Origin: Bradyrhizobium sp. Ec3.3
Lineage (GTDB): Bacteria; Pseudomonadota; Alphaproteobacteria; Rhizobiales; Xanthobacteraceae
Reading direction: 5' to 3'
NCBI RefSeq assembly: GCF_000472925.1
Contig: NZ_AXAS01000042.1
Span: 25,340 to 89,339, forward strand
Length of the DNA stretch: 64,000 nucleotides
Shown: in pieces, positions 32,455 through 42,494 of the stretch
Layout: the number at the start of each line of letters is the position of its first letter
Position numbering within the stretch: the stretch's first letter is position 1
Position numbers and translations under genes: made by a program
Notes under the pieces: model-generated
Databases searched by the model: none
What the model saw: only the letters and a program-made list of their open reading frames with translations
What the model was told of the DNA's origin: nothing

Positions 32455-35373
32455 ATGAATCAGACCGCATTCGCAGGCCGCTACCGCTACGACGTCGACT
32501 TTGAAAGGCGGCTGGTTCGAGCGATGGAGGGCGAGGTCCGCTTCGATGCATTCACCCGCGGACGGTATGCGACAGACGCCTCGATCTATCAGATCATCCC
32601 CCAAGGCGTCGCTTTTCCAAAAACCGAGACAGACATCGCCGCGGCACTGACAATTGCTGCCGAACACGGCGTCCCCGTGATCGCACGTGGCGGCGGCACT
32701 TCTCAGAATGGCCAACCGATCGGTAATGGCCTCGTGCTCGACCTGAGCCGCTACTTCAATGCGATCCGCGAATACGATCCCGCGGGCCGCTCGATCTCAG
32801 TCGCTCCCGGGATCGTTCTCGAGGCACTCAACACCTTCGTCAAGAAAGACGGCCTGTTCTTCCCAGTCGAGCCATCGACGGCGAGCCGCTGCACGATCGG
32901 CGGGATGACAGGCAACAATTCTTCCGGTGCCCGCTCGCTCAGATACGGCAAGACCGTCGACAATGTCATCGCACTCAAGGCCATGTTCAATGATGGCGAA
33001 TCCTTCACGCTAAGTGATCGACCGATCGGCGATAACTCATCTTCGCGCACCCGCGATTTGATGAACCGGATGCTTGCGCTGGCAGAGCGCCATAGATCCG
33101 AGATCGAGACTATCTTTCCGAAGGTCCAGCGTCGCGTCGGCGGCTATAGTCTCGATGAATTGCTGGCGGTGCGGCCCAACCTCTCGCACCTGCTTGTCGG
33201 CTCGGAAGGCACCCTTGCAATCACGACGGAAGCGACACTGCTTCTCTCGCCGCTGCCCCGGCATCGCGTAATGGGCGTCTGCCATTTTCCGAACTTTCGT
33301 GCTGCCATGGAGACAACCCAACATCTCGTCGCGCTCAATCCCGTGGCGGTCGAGCTGGTCGACAACAATGTTCTGGTTCTCGGCGCGGACATCCCGCTCT
33401 TCATCCGCACTCTCAACGATATCACGAGAGGAAAGCCGAACTGCCTGCTCCTGGTCGAGTTTGCTGGGGATGATCTTTCCCAACTGAAAAGCTACCTGAA
33501 ACGCCTGGATCAATGCATGGCCGACCATGGCTTTGCGGACGCTGTGGTCGAGGTCGTCGAACCAGACCGACAGAAGCGAGTCTGGGAAGTTCGAGAAGCC
33601 TGTCTGAACATCATGATGTCGATGAAGGGGGACGGAAAACCCGTCTCGTTCATCGAAGATTGTGCCGTTCCTCTGGAGCACCTGGCCGATTACACGGATG
33701 CGGTGACGGCCCTGTTCGAGAAGCACGGAACGCGCGGAACCTGGTATGCCCACGCGTCCGTCGGCTGCCTCCATGTGCGTCCCATCCTGAACATAAAGAC
33801 CGAAGAGGGCGTCAAGGCGATGCGAGCCATCGCCGAAGAAGCGTGCGACCTTGTGAGACGATTCAAAGGGTCGTTCTCAGGCGAACACGGAGATGGCATC
33901 TCCCGCTCAGATTTCATCGAGCCGATGTTTGGCGGATCGCTCACACGCGCCTTCGAGGAGGTCAAGGACGCGTTCGACCCCGGAAACCGGCTCAATCCGG
34001 GCAAGATCATCCGACCCTATCACATGGACGATCGCAGCTTGATGCGCTTTCCGCCGGAGTATCGCGCCTCCGTTCCCGCGAAGACGGCACTCGACTGGTC
34101 CGAATGGGGCGGCTTCGGCGGCGCCGTCGAAATGTGCAACAACAACGGTACATGCCGGAAGATGGCGGGAGGCACGATGTGTCCGTCCTGGCGCGTCACG
34201 CGGCAAGAGCAACACCTCACCCGAGGCCGGGCAAATACGTTGCGGCTCGCGATCTCCGGACAACTCGGTCAGGATGCCCTAACCTCTCCAGAGATGAAGG
34301 AAACGCTCGACCTTTGCGTCTCCTGCAAGGGTTGCAAGCGTGACTGCCCCACGGGCGTCGATATGGCGCGGATGAAAATCGAATTCCTACACCACTACCA
34401 TGGTCGACACGGCCTGCCGCTTAAGGAGCGACTGATCGCATATTTGCCGCGCTATGCACCACTTGCTGCAAAGCTCGCCCCTCTCATGAATTTGCGTGAC
34501 CGTATACCCGGCCTGGCGTGGGTAACTGAACGCTGGCTCGGGTTTTCGGCGCGACGTACGTTGCCTGTGTGGCGTTCCCCCTGGCGCGACAAGCGTCGTC
34601 AAGCTTCGCCATCGGATGTCGTGGGAGACGGACGCGACGTGGTGCTCTTCGGCGACACCTTCAACCGGTACTTCGAACGCGAAAACCTGGAAGCGGCTGA
34701 GAAGGTACTACAGGCCGGCGGATACCGGATGCATCATGTCGCGGCAAAGGATGGCGGGCGGCCGTTGTGCTGCGGACGAACCTTCCTTTCGGCAGGCCTT
34801 GTAGAGGAGGCCCGCCTGGAAGCTAGGCGGACTGCGGAAGCCCTTGTGCCATTCGTATCCAGGGGAGCGAAGATCGTCGGGCTCGAACCCTCGTGTCTGA
34901 TGACGTTCCGTGACGAGTTTGCCGCCCTCCTGCCGAAGGCAGAAGTTGCGCCATTGGCGAGAGCGGCAAGGCTGCTCGAGGAATTGCTGGCCGACGATCT
35001 CGTCGCAGGTGCTACAACCTTGTCTTTCCGGGACCAAGGAGGGCGGACCGTGCATCTGCACGGTCATTGTCATCAAAAGGCGTTCGACGCGATGGGAGCG
35101 GTGGAAAAGACGTTGCGGGCTGTCCCAGGACTCGACGTCAAGCCTATCGAGTCCAGTTGTTGTGGCATGTCCGGCGCATTCGGTTACGGAGCAGCCACGA
35201 TCGACATCTCGATGGCGATGGGCGAGTTGTCCCTTTTCCCCGCCGTCCGCCAGGCAGCCCCTGAAGATCTCGTCGTCGCGGACGGCACAAGTTGTCGCCA
35301 TCAGATCTGGGACGGAGCCGCCCGAGAAGCCGTTCACGTCGCGCGCGTGCTGGCAATGGCGCTCGACGATTGA
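32455..35373 (+). CDS. FAD-linked, Fe-S 2-hydroxyacid dehydrogenase (fused GlcD-GlcF type)
   Basis: A 972-residue fusion. Residues ~40-270 are a vanillyl-oxidase-type FAD domain (VIARGGGTSQNGQPIGNG, IGGMTGNNSSGARS) and residues ~270-525 the FAD-oxidase C-terminal cap ending DPGNRLNPGKII. Then come ferredoxin-type clusters (CNNNGTC..GTMCPSWR and CVSCKGCKRDCPTG) and two Cys-rich CCG motifs (LCCGRTF and SCCGMSGAFGYG). This is the YdiJ/D-2-hydroxyglutarate or D-lactate/glycolate dehydrogenase architecture, with electrons going to the respiratory chain. Downstream of gntR and near glcB, glycolate or a D-2-hydroxyacid is the likely substrate. Confidence 0.9.
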   Translation: MNQTAFAGRYRYDVDFERRLVRAMEGEVRFDAFTRGRYATDASIYQIIPQGVAFPKTETDIAAALTIAAEHGVPVIARGGGTSQNGQPIGNGLVLDLSRYFNAIREYDPAGRSISVAPGIVLEALNTFVKKDGLFFPVEPSTASRCTIGGMTGNNSSGARSLRYGKTVDNVIALKAMFNDGESFTLSDRPIGDNSSSRTRDLMNRMLALAERHRSEIETIFPKVQRRVGGYSLDELLAVRPNLSHLLVGSEGTLAITTEATLLLSPLPRHRVMGVCHFPNFRAAMETTQHLVALNPVAVELVDNNVLVLGADIPLFIRTLNDITRGKPNCLLLVEFAGDDLSQLKSYLKRLDQCMADHGFADAVVEVVEPDRQKRVWEVREACLNIMMSMKGDGKPVSFIEDCAVPLEHLADYTDAVTALFEKHGTRGTWYAHASVGCLHVRPILNIKTEEGVKAMRAIAEEACDLVRRFKGSFSGEHGDGISRSDFIEPMFGGSLTRAFEEVKDAFDPGNRLNPGKIIRPYHMDDRSLMRFPPEYRASVPAKTALDWSEWGGFGGAVEMCNNNGTCRKMAGGTMCPSWRVTRQEQHLTRGRANTLRLAISGQLGQDALTSPEMKETLDLCVSCKGCKRDCPTGVDMARMKIEFLHHYHGRHGLPLKERLIAYLPRYAPLAAKLAPLMNLRDRIPGLAWVTERWLGFSARRTLPVWRSPWRDKRRQASPSDVVGDGRDVVLFGDTFNRYFERENLEAAEKVLQAGGYRMHHVAAKDGGRPLCCGRTFLSAGLVEEARLEARRTAEALVPFVSRGAKIVGLEPSCLMTFRDEFAALLPKAEVAPLARAARLLEELLADDLVAGATTLSFRDQGGRTVHLHGHCHQKAFDAMGAVEKTLRAVPGLDVKPIESSCCGMSGAFGYGAATIDISMAMGELSLFPAVRQAAPEDLVVADGTSCRHQIWDGAAREAVHVARVLAMALDD

Positions 35374-35387
35374 TCGAAGTGGGCGAT

Positions 35388-35888
35388 CTACGTCGTCGTC
35401 TTGTCGGTGGGCAACTTTAAGCCCATCGACGCCTTGACGCGATCCATGACCACCATGGTCTTGAAATGCTTGACGTTGTGATTTTCGAAGAACAACCGCT
35501 TGGTAAGTTCTTCGTAATCTCTCATCGAAGCAATGCTGATCACCAACATGAAATCCATGTCGCCAGTAATGTAGTAGCATTGCTGGACTTCGGGAGTTGC
35601 TTTGAATGCCTTCTTGGCAGCCTCGAGCAGATCAAGACGCTCGTTTTCTATGTGGACTTCCACGAGAAGTGTGATCGGTAGTCCCACAGTTTCTGGATCA
35701 AGGATGGCGACGTTGCTTTGGATGACGCCACCCTTCTGAAGCCTGCTGATCCGGCGTTGAACAGCGGCAGCGGAGAGATTGACCATGTCTCCGACAGTGC
35801 GTTGCGGAGTCGTGTTGTCGCGCTGAAGAATTTCGAGGATTGCTAGATCATATTGATCGAGGTCATCCACCCCGAGCTTCTTCGGCAT
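35388..35888 (-). CDS. Lrp/AsnC-family transcriptional regulator
   Basis: A 166-residue Lrp-type regulator. N-terminal HTH (LDQYDLAILEILQRDNTTPQRTVGDMVNLSAAAVQRRI) and a C-terminal RAM ligand domain (VQQCYYITGDMDFMLVISI). Start 35888 is chosen because GGAGG sits five bases upstream; the ATG at 35900 overlaps that site. It is divergent from the M20 peptidase gene at 36262 and is probably its regulator, responding to an amino acid. It converges tail to tail with the dehydrogenase gene, 14 bases away. Confidence 0.9.
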   Translation of the reverse strand: MPKKLGVDDLDQYDLAILEILQRDNTTPQRTVGDMVNLSAAAVQRRISRLQKGGVIQSNVAILDPETVGLPITLLVEVHIENERLDLLEAAKKAFKATPEVQQCYYITGDMDFMLVISIASMRDYEELTKRLFFENHNVKHFKTMVVMDRVKASMGLKLPTDKTTT

Positions 35889-36261
35889 CAACGCCTCCAT
35901 CGTCCAGTAAGCCTCTCAAGCTAAAAGCTTTTTTGAGCCCGCGCGCAATATGTTTTCGACGAGAATCCCCTCATCTCGGTCCTCTCGCCGCTCCCCTTTC
36001 GTTTGATAACCCCGACCTGAGCTGCGGCACGCCCCCGAAATGGCGCTCCGAGCGGTTTCGAGTGAACCACCACATTTCGTTCGGCCGATGCCGAGAAAAC
36101 GAGGGAAGATTGCATTCGGCAGCTTGAATCCGAGCGCACAACTCGGCGGCGCCGCAATACTGATCACGTCTGAATATGCACATTCTTGAGGCACAAGAAC
36201 CGCGACGCAGGGAGCGGCGGCCTGAGGTCGAAGTCGGCGATTCTTCCTTTCCGGAGTTCTG
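35889..36261. other. Lrp/M20 divergent intergenic region
   Basis: 373 bases without a gene. It must hold both divergent promoters; no clear consensus promoter or perfect palindrome was found by eye. Confidence 0.5.
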
Positions 36262-37698
36262 ATGTCTAACGTTGCCCAACCGACCATGAGGGAAGCTGCG
36301 GTCGCCGCCGCGCGAAACTATGTCGTGGACGGCGGCTTTACGGCCGAGATGGCCCCTCGCATTGCTATCCGCAGCGAAAGCCCGCGAGAAGACTGCCGCG
36401 ACGACAACCTTCACTACTTGAACAAGGAAATGCGTCCGCTCCTGGAGCGGATGGGTTTTTCATGCCAAGTCCTCGAGAACCCGATCGCACCGCGTCTACC
36501 GGCTATGTATGCCGAGCGGATCGAAGATCCGAGACGCCCCACCATTCTGATCTACGGCCACGGCGACGTTCTGTGGGGCATGAGTGGCGACTGGAAGGAC
36601 GGCCGCGATCCCTGGATACTGGATGAAGCCGGAGGACGCATCTACGGCCGAGGCACTGCGGACAACAAGGGTCAGCACTCAATCAACCTGGCTGCCTTGC
36701 GCATCGTGCTGGACAAACGCGGTCAGCTTGGGTTCAACACCAAAGTGCTCATCGAGATGGGCGAAGAGACCGGCTCGCTCGGGCTGGCCGAACTCGCAAG
36801 AAACTACCGCGATCTGCTCAAGTCAGACTGTCTTATCGCTTCCGACGGCCCCCGTTTGGCAGCAGGTGCTCCGACCTTGTTTCTCGGCGGTCGAGGCAGC
36901 GTTGGTTTTCGTCTGACCTGCGAGATCCGTGAAGGAGCATATCATTCCGGAAACTGGGGTGGCCTGCTCGTCAATCCCGGCATCAGGCTTGCCCATGCGA
37001 TCGCCACTATTACCGATCCGACCGGCCGCATCGCGATCCCAGAATGGACTCCGAAGCGCATGCCGCCCGAGGTCGGCGCAGCCCTGAAAAAAATCGTCCT
37101 CGAAACAGGCCCCGATGACCCGGCGATTGACGACAACTGGGGTGAGCCGGGCTTGGCAGGCGCGGAACAGGTCTATGGCTGGTGCAATTTCGAGGTCCTG
37201 GCCTTCCTTTGCGGCCGGCCTGATGCGCCCGTCAATGCCGTGCCAGGGACCGCTCAAGCAACATGTCAACTGCGCTACGTCGTTGGCGTCGATCCTGAGA
37301 AGGTGCTTCCCGCATTGCGCGCTCATCTGGATGCGCGAGGGTTCTCCGACGTGAAATTCGAGGAAATCAAGGAAGACTTCTATCTTGCGACCCGGACCAG
37401 CCTCGACAACCGCTGGGTTCAGTTCGCTCTCTCGTCGATGAAAACGACGCTCGGTCGCGAAGCATCTTTGTTGCCTAACTTTGGCGGATCGCTGCCAAAC
37501 GAGGTATTTGCCGAGATCATCGGCATGCCGACCCTTTGGATCCCGCACTCCTATCCTTCCTGCTCCCAGCACGCACCGGACGAGCACATGCTCGTCAGCG
37601 TGGCGGAGGAAGGAATGCAAATCATGACGGGCCTGTTCTGGGATCTCGGAGAGGCTGCGATCCAAGACGGGCAACCAGTCGCATCGGCGGCGGCCTGA
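36262..37698 (+). CDS. M20-family metallopeptidase (ArgE/DapE type)
   Basis: A 478-residue M20 hydrolase. Metal ligands: YGHGDVLWGM (His-x-Asp), GRGTADNKGQH (bridging Asp), and EMGEETGSLG (catalytic and ligand Glu pair); the last His is in SYPSCSQHAPDEH. It cleaves amide or peptide bonds of small acylated amino acids or dipeptides in the cytoplasm. No signal peptide. It is followed 95 bases on by aapJ, so uptake by the Aap system and hydrolysis may be co-regulated under the divergent Lrp protein. Confidence 0.88.
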   Translation: MSNVAQPTMREAAVAAARNYVVDGGFTAEMAPRIAIRSESPREDCRDDNLHYLNKEMRPLLERMGFSCQVLENPIAPRLPAMYAERIEDPRRPTILIYGHGDVLWGMSGDWKDGRDPWILDEAGGRIYGRGTADNKGQHSINLAALRIVLDKRGQLGFNTKVLIEMGEETGSLGLAELARNYRDLLKSDCLIASDGPRLAAGAPTLFLGGRGSVGFRLTCEIREGAYHSGNWGGLLVNPGIRLAHAIATITDPTGRIAIPEWTPKRMPPEVGAALKKIVLETGPDDPAIDDNWGEPGLAGAEQVYGWCNFEVLAFLCGRPDAPVNAVPGTAQATCQLRYVVGVDPEKVLPALRAHLDARGFSDVKFEEIKEDFYLATRTSLDNRWVQFALSSMKTTLGREASLLPNFGGSLPNEVFAEIIGMPTLWIPHSYPSCSQHAPDEHMLVSVAEEGMQIMTGLFWDLGEAAIQDGQPVASAAA

Positions 37699-37793
37699 AG
37701 CCAGCTGGTCCCAGCCAGACCTAATCGGTGATGCCGCAAGGCGTCGCCCAAGACAACAAAAACAAAGCATCATCCAAACAGGAAGGATCGACT

Positions 37794-38897
37794 ATGGAGA
37801 CGTTCGGAAACTCTCACACGCGCGCTGGCAGGCCGCATTCAAAGCTGGCGGTCACACTTGGTGCCGCAGTCCTGGTAGCTGCGATGGCAATCGCTCCGTT
37901 TAGCGCCCAGGCGCAAACCCAGAGCGGCCAGGGTGGCTCTGCGTCAGACAAGGTCGACACCCTCGGAGCCATCAAGGCTCGCGGATACTTCATCTGCGGC
38001 GTGGCAGGCGATCGGCCAGGCTTCAGCTTCCCGGACGGCAAAGGCGTGATGCAAGGGCTGGATGCGGACATCTGCCGCTCAGTCGCAGCCGCGATCTTCG
38101 GTGATCCGGAAAAGATTCGCTTCACCTCCCTCACCAGCTTGACGCGCTTTCCTGCACTCCAATCCGGCGAAGTCGACATGCTGGCTCGCTTCACCACGTG
38201 GACGCTCACTCGCGAAGCCAGCCTGGGTCTCGACGTCGCCTCTGTCTATTTCTACGATGGCCAGGGTTTCATGGCGAAGAAAAGCCTTGGCGTAAAGAGC
38301 GCGCTGGAGCTCGATGGTGCTACCGTCTGCGTGACGCAGGGCTCGACAAGCGAAGCCAACATGGTCGACTTCTTCCGCGCCCACAATCTCGCACTGAAGC
38401 CTATCGTCATCGAAAAGATCGAACAGGTCCGCGATGCGTTGGCAAACAACCGATGTGACGCCTATACGAACGATTCCACGCTACTCGGCTCCCTGAAACT
38501 TTCGATGGGCCCGGCCGGCGACGAATACATTCTTCTTCCCGACGTCATATCAAAGGAGCCCCTCGGAACCTTCGTCCGCAAGGGCGACCAACGGTTCTTC
38601 GACATAGTTCGCTGGACCTACATCGCCATGCTGACCGCCGAGGAGAACGGCATCACCAAGACCAATATCGACACCTTCCGGAAGACACGCGATCCACAGA
38701 ATCAGCGTTTCATGGGAGAGACTGGCGATCTAGGCGCCGCCCTTGGGCTGGATGCGCAATGGGCCGTCAACGTAATCAAGGCCGTCGGCAATACCGCCGA
38801 GCTGTGGGACCGCACCATCGCCGGCCTGGGCATTCAGCGCGGCGTAAACCGCCTCGCGAAGGATGGTGGTCTTCAATACGCTCCCCCGATGCGGTGA
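37794..38897 (+). CDS. aapJ: General L-amino acid ABC transporter, periplasmic binding protein
   Basis: A 367-residue AapJ-type binding protein. A signal peptide with a twin-basic N-region ends at FSAQAQ (about residue 40). The mature protein begins DTLGAIKARGYFICGVAGDRPGFSF, the AapJ/BztA signature, then SLTRFPALQSGEVDML. Start 37794 follows GGAAGG; an upstream ATG at 37728 has no support. It is first gene of aapJQMP. Confidence 0.93.
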   Translation: METFGNSHTRAGRPHSKLAVTLGAAVLVAAMAIAPFSAQAQTQSGQGGSASDKVDTLGAIKARGYFICGVAGDRPGFSFPDGKGVMQGLDADICRSVAAAIFGDPEKIRFTSLTSLTRFPALQSGEVDMLARFTTWTLTREASLGLDVASVYFYDGQGFMAKKSLGVKSALELDGATVCVTQGSTSEANMVDFFRAHNLALKPIVIEKIEQVRDALANNRCDAYTNDSTLLGSLKLSMGPAGDEYILLPDVISKEPLGTFVRKGDQRFFDIVRWTYIAMLTAEENGITKTNIDTFRKTRDPQNQRFMGETGDLGAALGLDAQWAVNVIKAVGNTAELWDRTIAGLGIQRGVNRLAKDGGLQYAPPMR

Positions 38898-38916
38898 TAC
38901 CGCTCGCGAGCGGCAG

Positions 38917-38946
38917 CGAGAGGAAGGCCTTCCGGCGATCCTCTCG
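38917..38946. other. Intergenic hairpin between aapJ and aapQ
   Basis: CGAGAGGA (38917-38924) pairs with TCCTCTCG (38939-38946) around a 14-base loop. No T-run. Such hairpins after binding-protein genes often protect the upstream mRNA, giving more binding protein than permease. Confidence 0.55.
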
Positions 38947-39008
38947 TCTTCCCCTCGGGAGAAGCACCCTCAATTTGACTCACTCATTGCAGTTCGTGGC
39001 AGAGCGAC

Positions 39009-40208
39009 ATGACGGCACTCAACAACGACATACAAGCGCACAATCGTCGGGCAACAATGCTGGGCTCGTTTGTTTCAAACGTCGCCGTTCGTAGATTCAT
39101 CTGGCAAGCGCTCGCCGCGCTTGCCCTGTTTGGAAGCGTCTTCTGGCTCGCTGCCAATCTCCACCACAATCTTGCAGCGCGCAACATCGCATCAGGTTTC
39201 GGCTTCCTTACTCGCGAAGCGGGTTTGCCTATAGCCGAACACTTGATCGCTTACACGCCGGCAGATAGCTATTTCCGCGCACTTCTCGTAGGGACCCTGA
39301 ATACGCTTTCGGTCGCGTTCTGGAGCATCATCCTTGCGACCATTCTCGGCACCGCAATCGGCGTCGCGCGCACTTCGAAGAATTGGCTGCTCGCCAAGCT
39401 TTCTTCCATTTACGTCGATCTATTCCGGGACGTCCCGCTCCTGCTCCAGCTCTTTCTCTGGTACACCATCCTTCAGAAACTTCCGCCCGTGCGGCAAGCT
39501 CTAAATCCCGTCGCCGGTGTTTTTCTGTCAAATCGCGGATTGAGCTTTCCCGTTGTGGATTGGCAAGCCGCGCATGGTTGGACACTGCTCGCCTTTGTTC
39601 TCTGCCTCCTGGCAACGACGCTGTACGCGAAGCGAGCGTCGCGCAAGCAACTGGAGGAAGGGCGCGCAAAGTCGTTCTGGCCGGTAGCCATCATCCTTTT
39701 GGTCATCATCCCGCTCGTCGTCGGGTTCTCGCTCGGCGCATCGACTAACCTTGATATGCCTCAGCCAAAGGGCTTCAACATTCGCGGCGGCGTCACCGTT
39801 TCTCCGGAATTCTTCGCGCTTCTCGTAGGTCTGGTCATCTACAATGCTGCGTTCATCGCCGAAATCGTCCGATCGGGGCTCGAATCGGTGGGCCGAGGGC
39901 AGCACGAAGCGGCTCGCGCCCTCGGGCTCCATCCGAAAAACATTCTGACTTGGATCGTATTTCCGCAGGCCCTGCGCGTCATTGTTCCTCCGTTGACGAG
40001 CCAGTATCTGAATGTGACCAAAGGCTCCTCCCTCGCCGTCGCGATCGGCTACCAGGACATTGTGTCCGTCGCAACGACCTCGATGAATCAGACCGGCCAG
40101 TCCATCGAGCTCGTGGGCGTCATCATGGGCGTCTATCTGACGATCAGTCTTTCGATCAGTCTTCTGATGAACATCTACAACGCCCGCGTGGCGCTGGTGG
40201 AGCGCTGA
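39009..40208 (+). CDS. aapQ: General L-amino acid ABC permease
   Basis: A 399-residue His/Glu/Gln/Arg-type permease. It has a hydrophobic first helix, TLNTLSVAFWSIILATILGTAIGVAR at the start of the core domain, the long periplasmic loop typical of AapQ, and the EAA loop (GRGQHEAARALGLHPKNILTWIVFPQALRVIVPPLTSQYLN). It forms the inner-membrane channel with AapM. It ends two bases before aapM. Confidence 0.93.
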   Translation: MTALNNDIQAHNRRATMLGSFVSNVAVRRFIWQALAALALFGSVFWLAANLHHNLAARNIASGFGFLTREAGLPIAEHLIAYTPADSYFRALLVGTLNTLSVAFWSIILATILGTAIGVARTSKNWLLAKLSSIYVDLFRDVPLLLQLFLWYTILQKLPPVRQALNPVAGVFLSNRGLSFPVVDWQAAHGWTLLAFVLCLLATTLYAKRASRKQLEEGRAKSFWPVAIILLVIIPLVVGFSLGASTNLDMPQPKGFNIRGGVTVSPEFFALLVGLVIYNAAFIAEIVRSGLESVGRGQHEAARALGLHPKNILTWIVFPQALRVIVPPLTSQYLNVTKGSSLAVAIGYQDIVSVATTSMNQTGQSIELVGVIMGVYLTISLSISLLMNIYNARVALVER

Positions 40209-40210
40209 CC

Positions 40211-41350
40211 ATGACCGCTTTGGTTGAACATATCGTCAATCCGACGCTCATTGAAGCGCGCGAACGCCCGGAATTGATCGGTGGCGGTTTCTTCGCTTGG
40301 GCGCGAGAGAAACTCTTCTACTCGTGGCTTTCCTCGCTCACGACATTGGTCTTGCTGGCGGCCATGGCGAAGGTCGGAATCTCGCTGTTCCAATGGGCTT
40401 TTTTGGACGCCGTGTGGAGTGTTCCAGCCGGTCCACAGGGCCCCATTACCGATAGTTGTAGAGCGCTGGGAAGTGGAGCTTGCTGGGCAGTCATCAGAGA
40501 GAAGTACCGCTTCATCCTGTTCGGTACATACCCCTTCGAGCAGCATTGGCGGCCGGCGATCGTCATTGCCCTTTTCGTTGGATTGTTTGTCGTGTCTGCG
40601 ATGAAGCGGTTCTGGCGCATCGAACTCGCAGCACTGTGGGGCCTCATGCTCCTCCTGATCGGCTTGCTCATGTGGGGCGGCATATTCGGGCTCACATTCG
40701 TTTCCCAGGCGAACTGGGGCGGCCTGGCACTTACGCTCATCATTGCGACCATCGGGGTGGCGATTGCGTTTCCGTTGTCGGTCTTGGTGGCCCTTGGCCG
40801 ACGCTCGGACCTTCCATTCATCAAATGGCTCTGCGTGGCCTATGTCGAAGTCATTCGCGGCGTCCCTCTGATCACCCTTCTTTTCATGGCAAGTGTCATG
40901 TTTCCGCTGTTGATGCCCGAAGGCGTCAATCTCGACAAACTTGTGCGAGCCCAGATCGCCATCATCCTCTTCTTCGCTGCGTATCTGGCGGAAGTCGTGC
41001 GCGGCGGCCTGCAAGCGCTTCCGAAGGGGCAGTACGAGGCCGCATATGTATTGGGGCTTTCCTATTGGCAGACTTCAAGACGGATTGTGCTTCCGCAAGC
41101 CTTGCGGACCGTCATTCCGCCGCTCGTCAACAACTTCATTGGATTCTTCAAGGACACCTCTCTGGTCCTGATCATCGGCCTATACGACCTTCTGCACTCG
41201 GCACAGGTCGCCGTCGCCGAGCCGGCCTGGCAGGGATTTGGCGTGGAGACTTACATCTTTGCCGGCCTGATCTACTTTGCCTTCTGCTTCGCAATGTCGA
41301 GATACAGCCAATGGCTGGAATTCGGCCTCAACATGCTTAGACACCGCTGA
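40211..41350 (+). CDS. aapM: General L-amino acid ABC permease
   Basis: A 379-residue permease paired with AapQ. It has several membrane helices, the core NWGGLALTLIIATIGVAIAFPLSVLVALGRR, and the EAA loop (PKGQYEAAYVLGLSYWQTSRRIVLPQALRTVIPP). ATG 40211 begins MTALVEHIVNPTL, two bases after the aapQ stop. The frame is open upstream within aapQ but that is a shadow. Confidence 0.93.
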   Translation: MTALVEHIVNPTLIEARERPELIGGGFFAWAREKLFYSWLSSLTTLVLLAAMAKVGISLFQWAFLDAVWSVPAGPQGPITDSCRALGSGACWAVIREKYRFILFGTYPFEQHWRPAIVIALFVGLFVVSAMKRFWRIELAALWGLMLLLIGLLMWGGIFGLTFVSQANWGGLALTLIIATIGVAIAFPLSVLVALGRRSDLPFIKWLCVAYVEVIRGVPLITLLFMASVMFPLLMPEGVNLDKLVRAQIAIILFFAAYLAEVVRGGLQALPKGQYEAAYVLGLSYWQTSRRIVLPQALRTVIPPLVNNFIGFFKDTSLVLIIGLYDLLHSAQVAVAEPAWQGFGVETYIFAGLIYFAFCFAMSRYSQWLEFGLNMLRHR

Positions 41351-41422
41351 TCATTGATCACCCAAAAGGCATCTTGATCGTCATCCACGTGCAAGAGCCA
41401 GATACGAGGAAAGGGACTTCAA

Positions 41423-42202
41423 GTGATCCAACCAATGATCGCCGAGACTGATCCGACAACGAAGGCAACTGCCGTTTCGATACAGAAGGTCAACAAGTGG
41501 TACGGCAGCCTGCACGTACTTCGTGACGTCGATCTCGATGTGGCGGCCGGCGAACGAGTCGTGATCTGCGGGCCTTCAGGCTCGGGGAAGTCCACGCTTA
41601 TCCGCTGTATCAACAATCTTGAGGAACATCAGCAGGGCAAGATCGTCGTCGACGGCATACAGGTCGACCACAACATCGCCCATCTGGACGCCATTCGCCG
41701 GGAAGTCGGGATGGTGTTCCAAAGCTTCAATTTATTCCCGCATCTGACCGTTCTCGAAAACTGCACGCTTGCACCTATGCTCGTGCGAGGCGTCGCTCGC
41801 CCAGACGCGGAAGCTCAGGCGAGGGCATACCTGGAGCGTGTCCGTATTCCGGATCAGGCCAATAAGTTCCCCGGCCAACTCTCGGGCGGACAGCAACAGC
41901 GCGTCGCCATCGCCCGAGCTCTGTGCATGAAACCCAAGATCATGCTGTTCGACGAACCGACCTCTGCGCTCGACCCTGAAATGGTCAAGGAGGTGCTCGA
42001 CACGATGGTGTCGCTCGCCAAGGACGGAATGACGATGATCTGCGTCACGCACGAGATGGGATTCGCGCGCGAAGTCGCCGATCGCGTCGTGTTCATGGAC
42101 CACGGGCAAATCGTCGAGTCAGGCAGCCCGCATTCCGTATTTGGTCAGCCGAGGACGGATCGCCTGAAGCTGTTCTTGGGGCAAGTTCTCAGAGAGCACT
42201 AG
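41423..42202 (+). CDS. aapP: General L-amino acid ABC transporter ATPase
   Basis: A ~259-residue ABC ATPase with Walker A GPSGSGKST, signature LSGGQQQRVAIARAL, Walker B IMLFDEPTSALDPE and the switch His in CVTHEMGFAREVADR, the polar-amino-acid subfamily pattern. GTG 41423 (AAGGGA six bases upstream) or ATG 41435 may be the start. It is last gene of aapJQMP. Confidence 0.94.
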   Translation: MIQPMIAETDPTTKATAVSIQKVNKWYGSLHVLRDVDLDVAAGERVVICGPSGSGKSTLIRCINNLEEHQQGKIVVDGIQVDHNIAHLDAIRREVGMVFQSFNLFPHLTVLENCTLAPMLVRGVARPDAEAQARAYLERVRIPDQANKFPGQLSGGQQQRVAIARALCMKPKIMLFDEPTSALDPEMVKEVLDTMVSLAKDGMTMICVTHEMGFAREVADRVVFMDHGQIVESGSPHSVFGQPRTDRLKLFLGQVLREH

Positions 42203-42494
42203 CCTTCTGACGTGGCAACTCGGCCAGATCTAATGACACGAGGGGCGCAGCTGCTTGACGTGGCCAGTCTGGAGTCGACCTCTTGGTCGCCATGACTCGT
42301 GCGATTGGCGCAAGTGCACCTGCTCGAGCGTATCAACGAACCAGGTGCAACAGGTCGAGACCGCGCCTCCGCCGCGTTGCCGCTACAGACGCCTGTCGCG
42401 AAGGACGAGACCTTCCTTGTGGTGAGCCGCAGATGGCGGACTTGCGCGTCGAAAGCGACCGAATTGACAACGTTTGCAGCGCTTGGGAGCCGAA

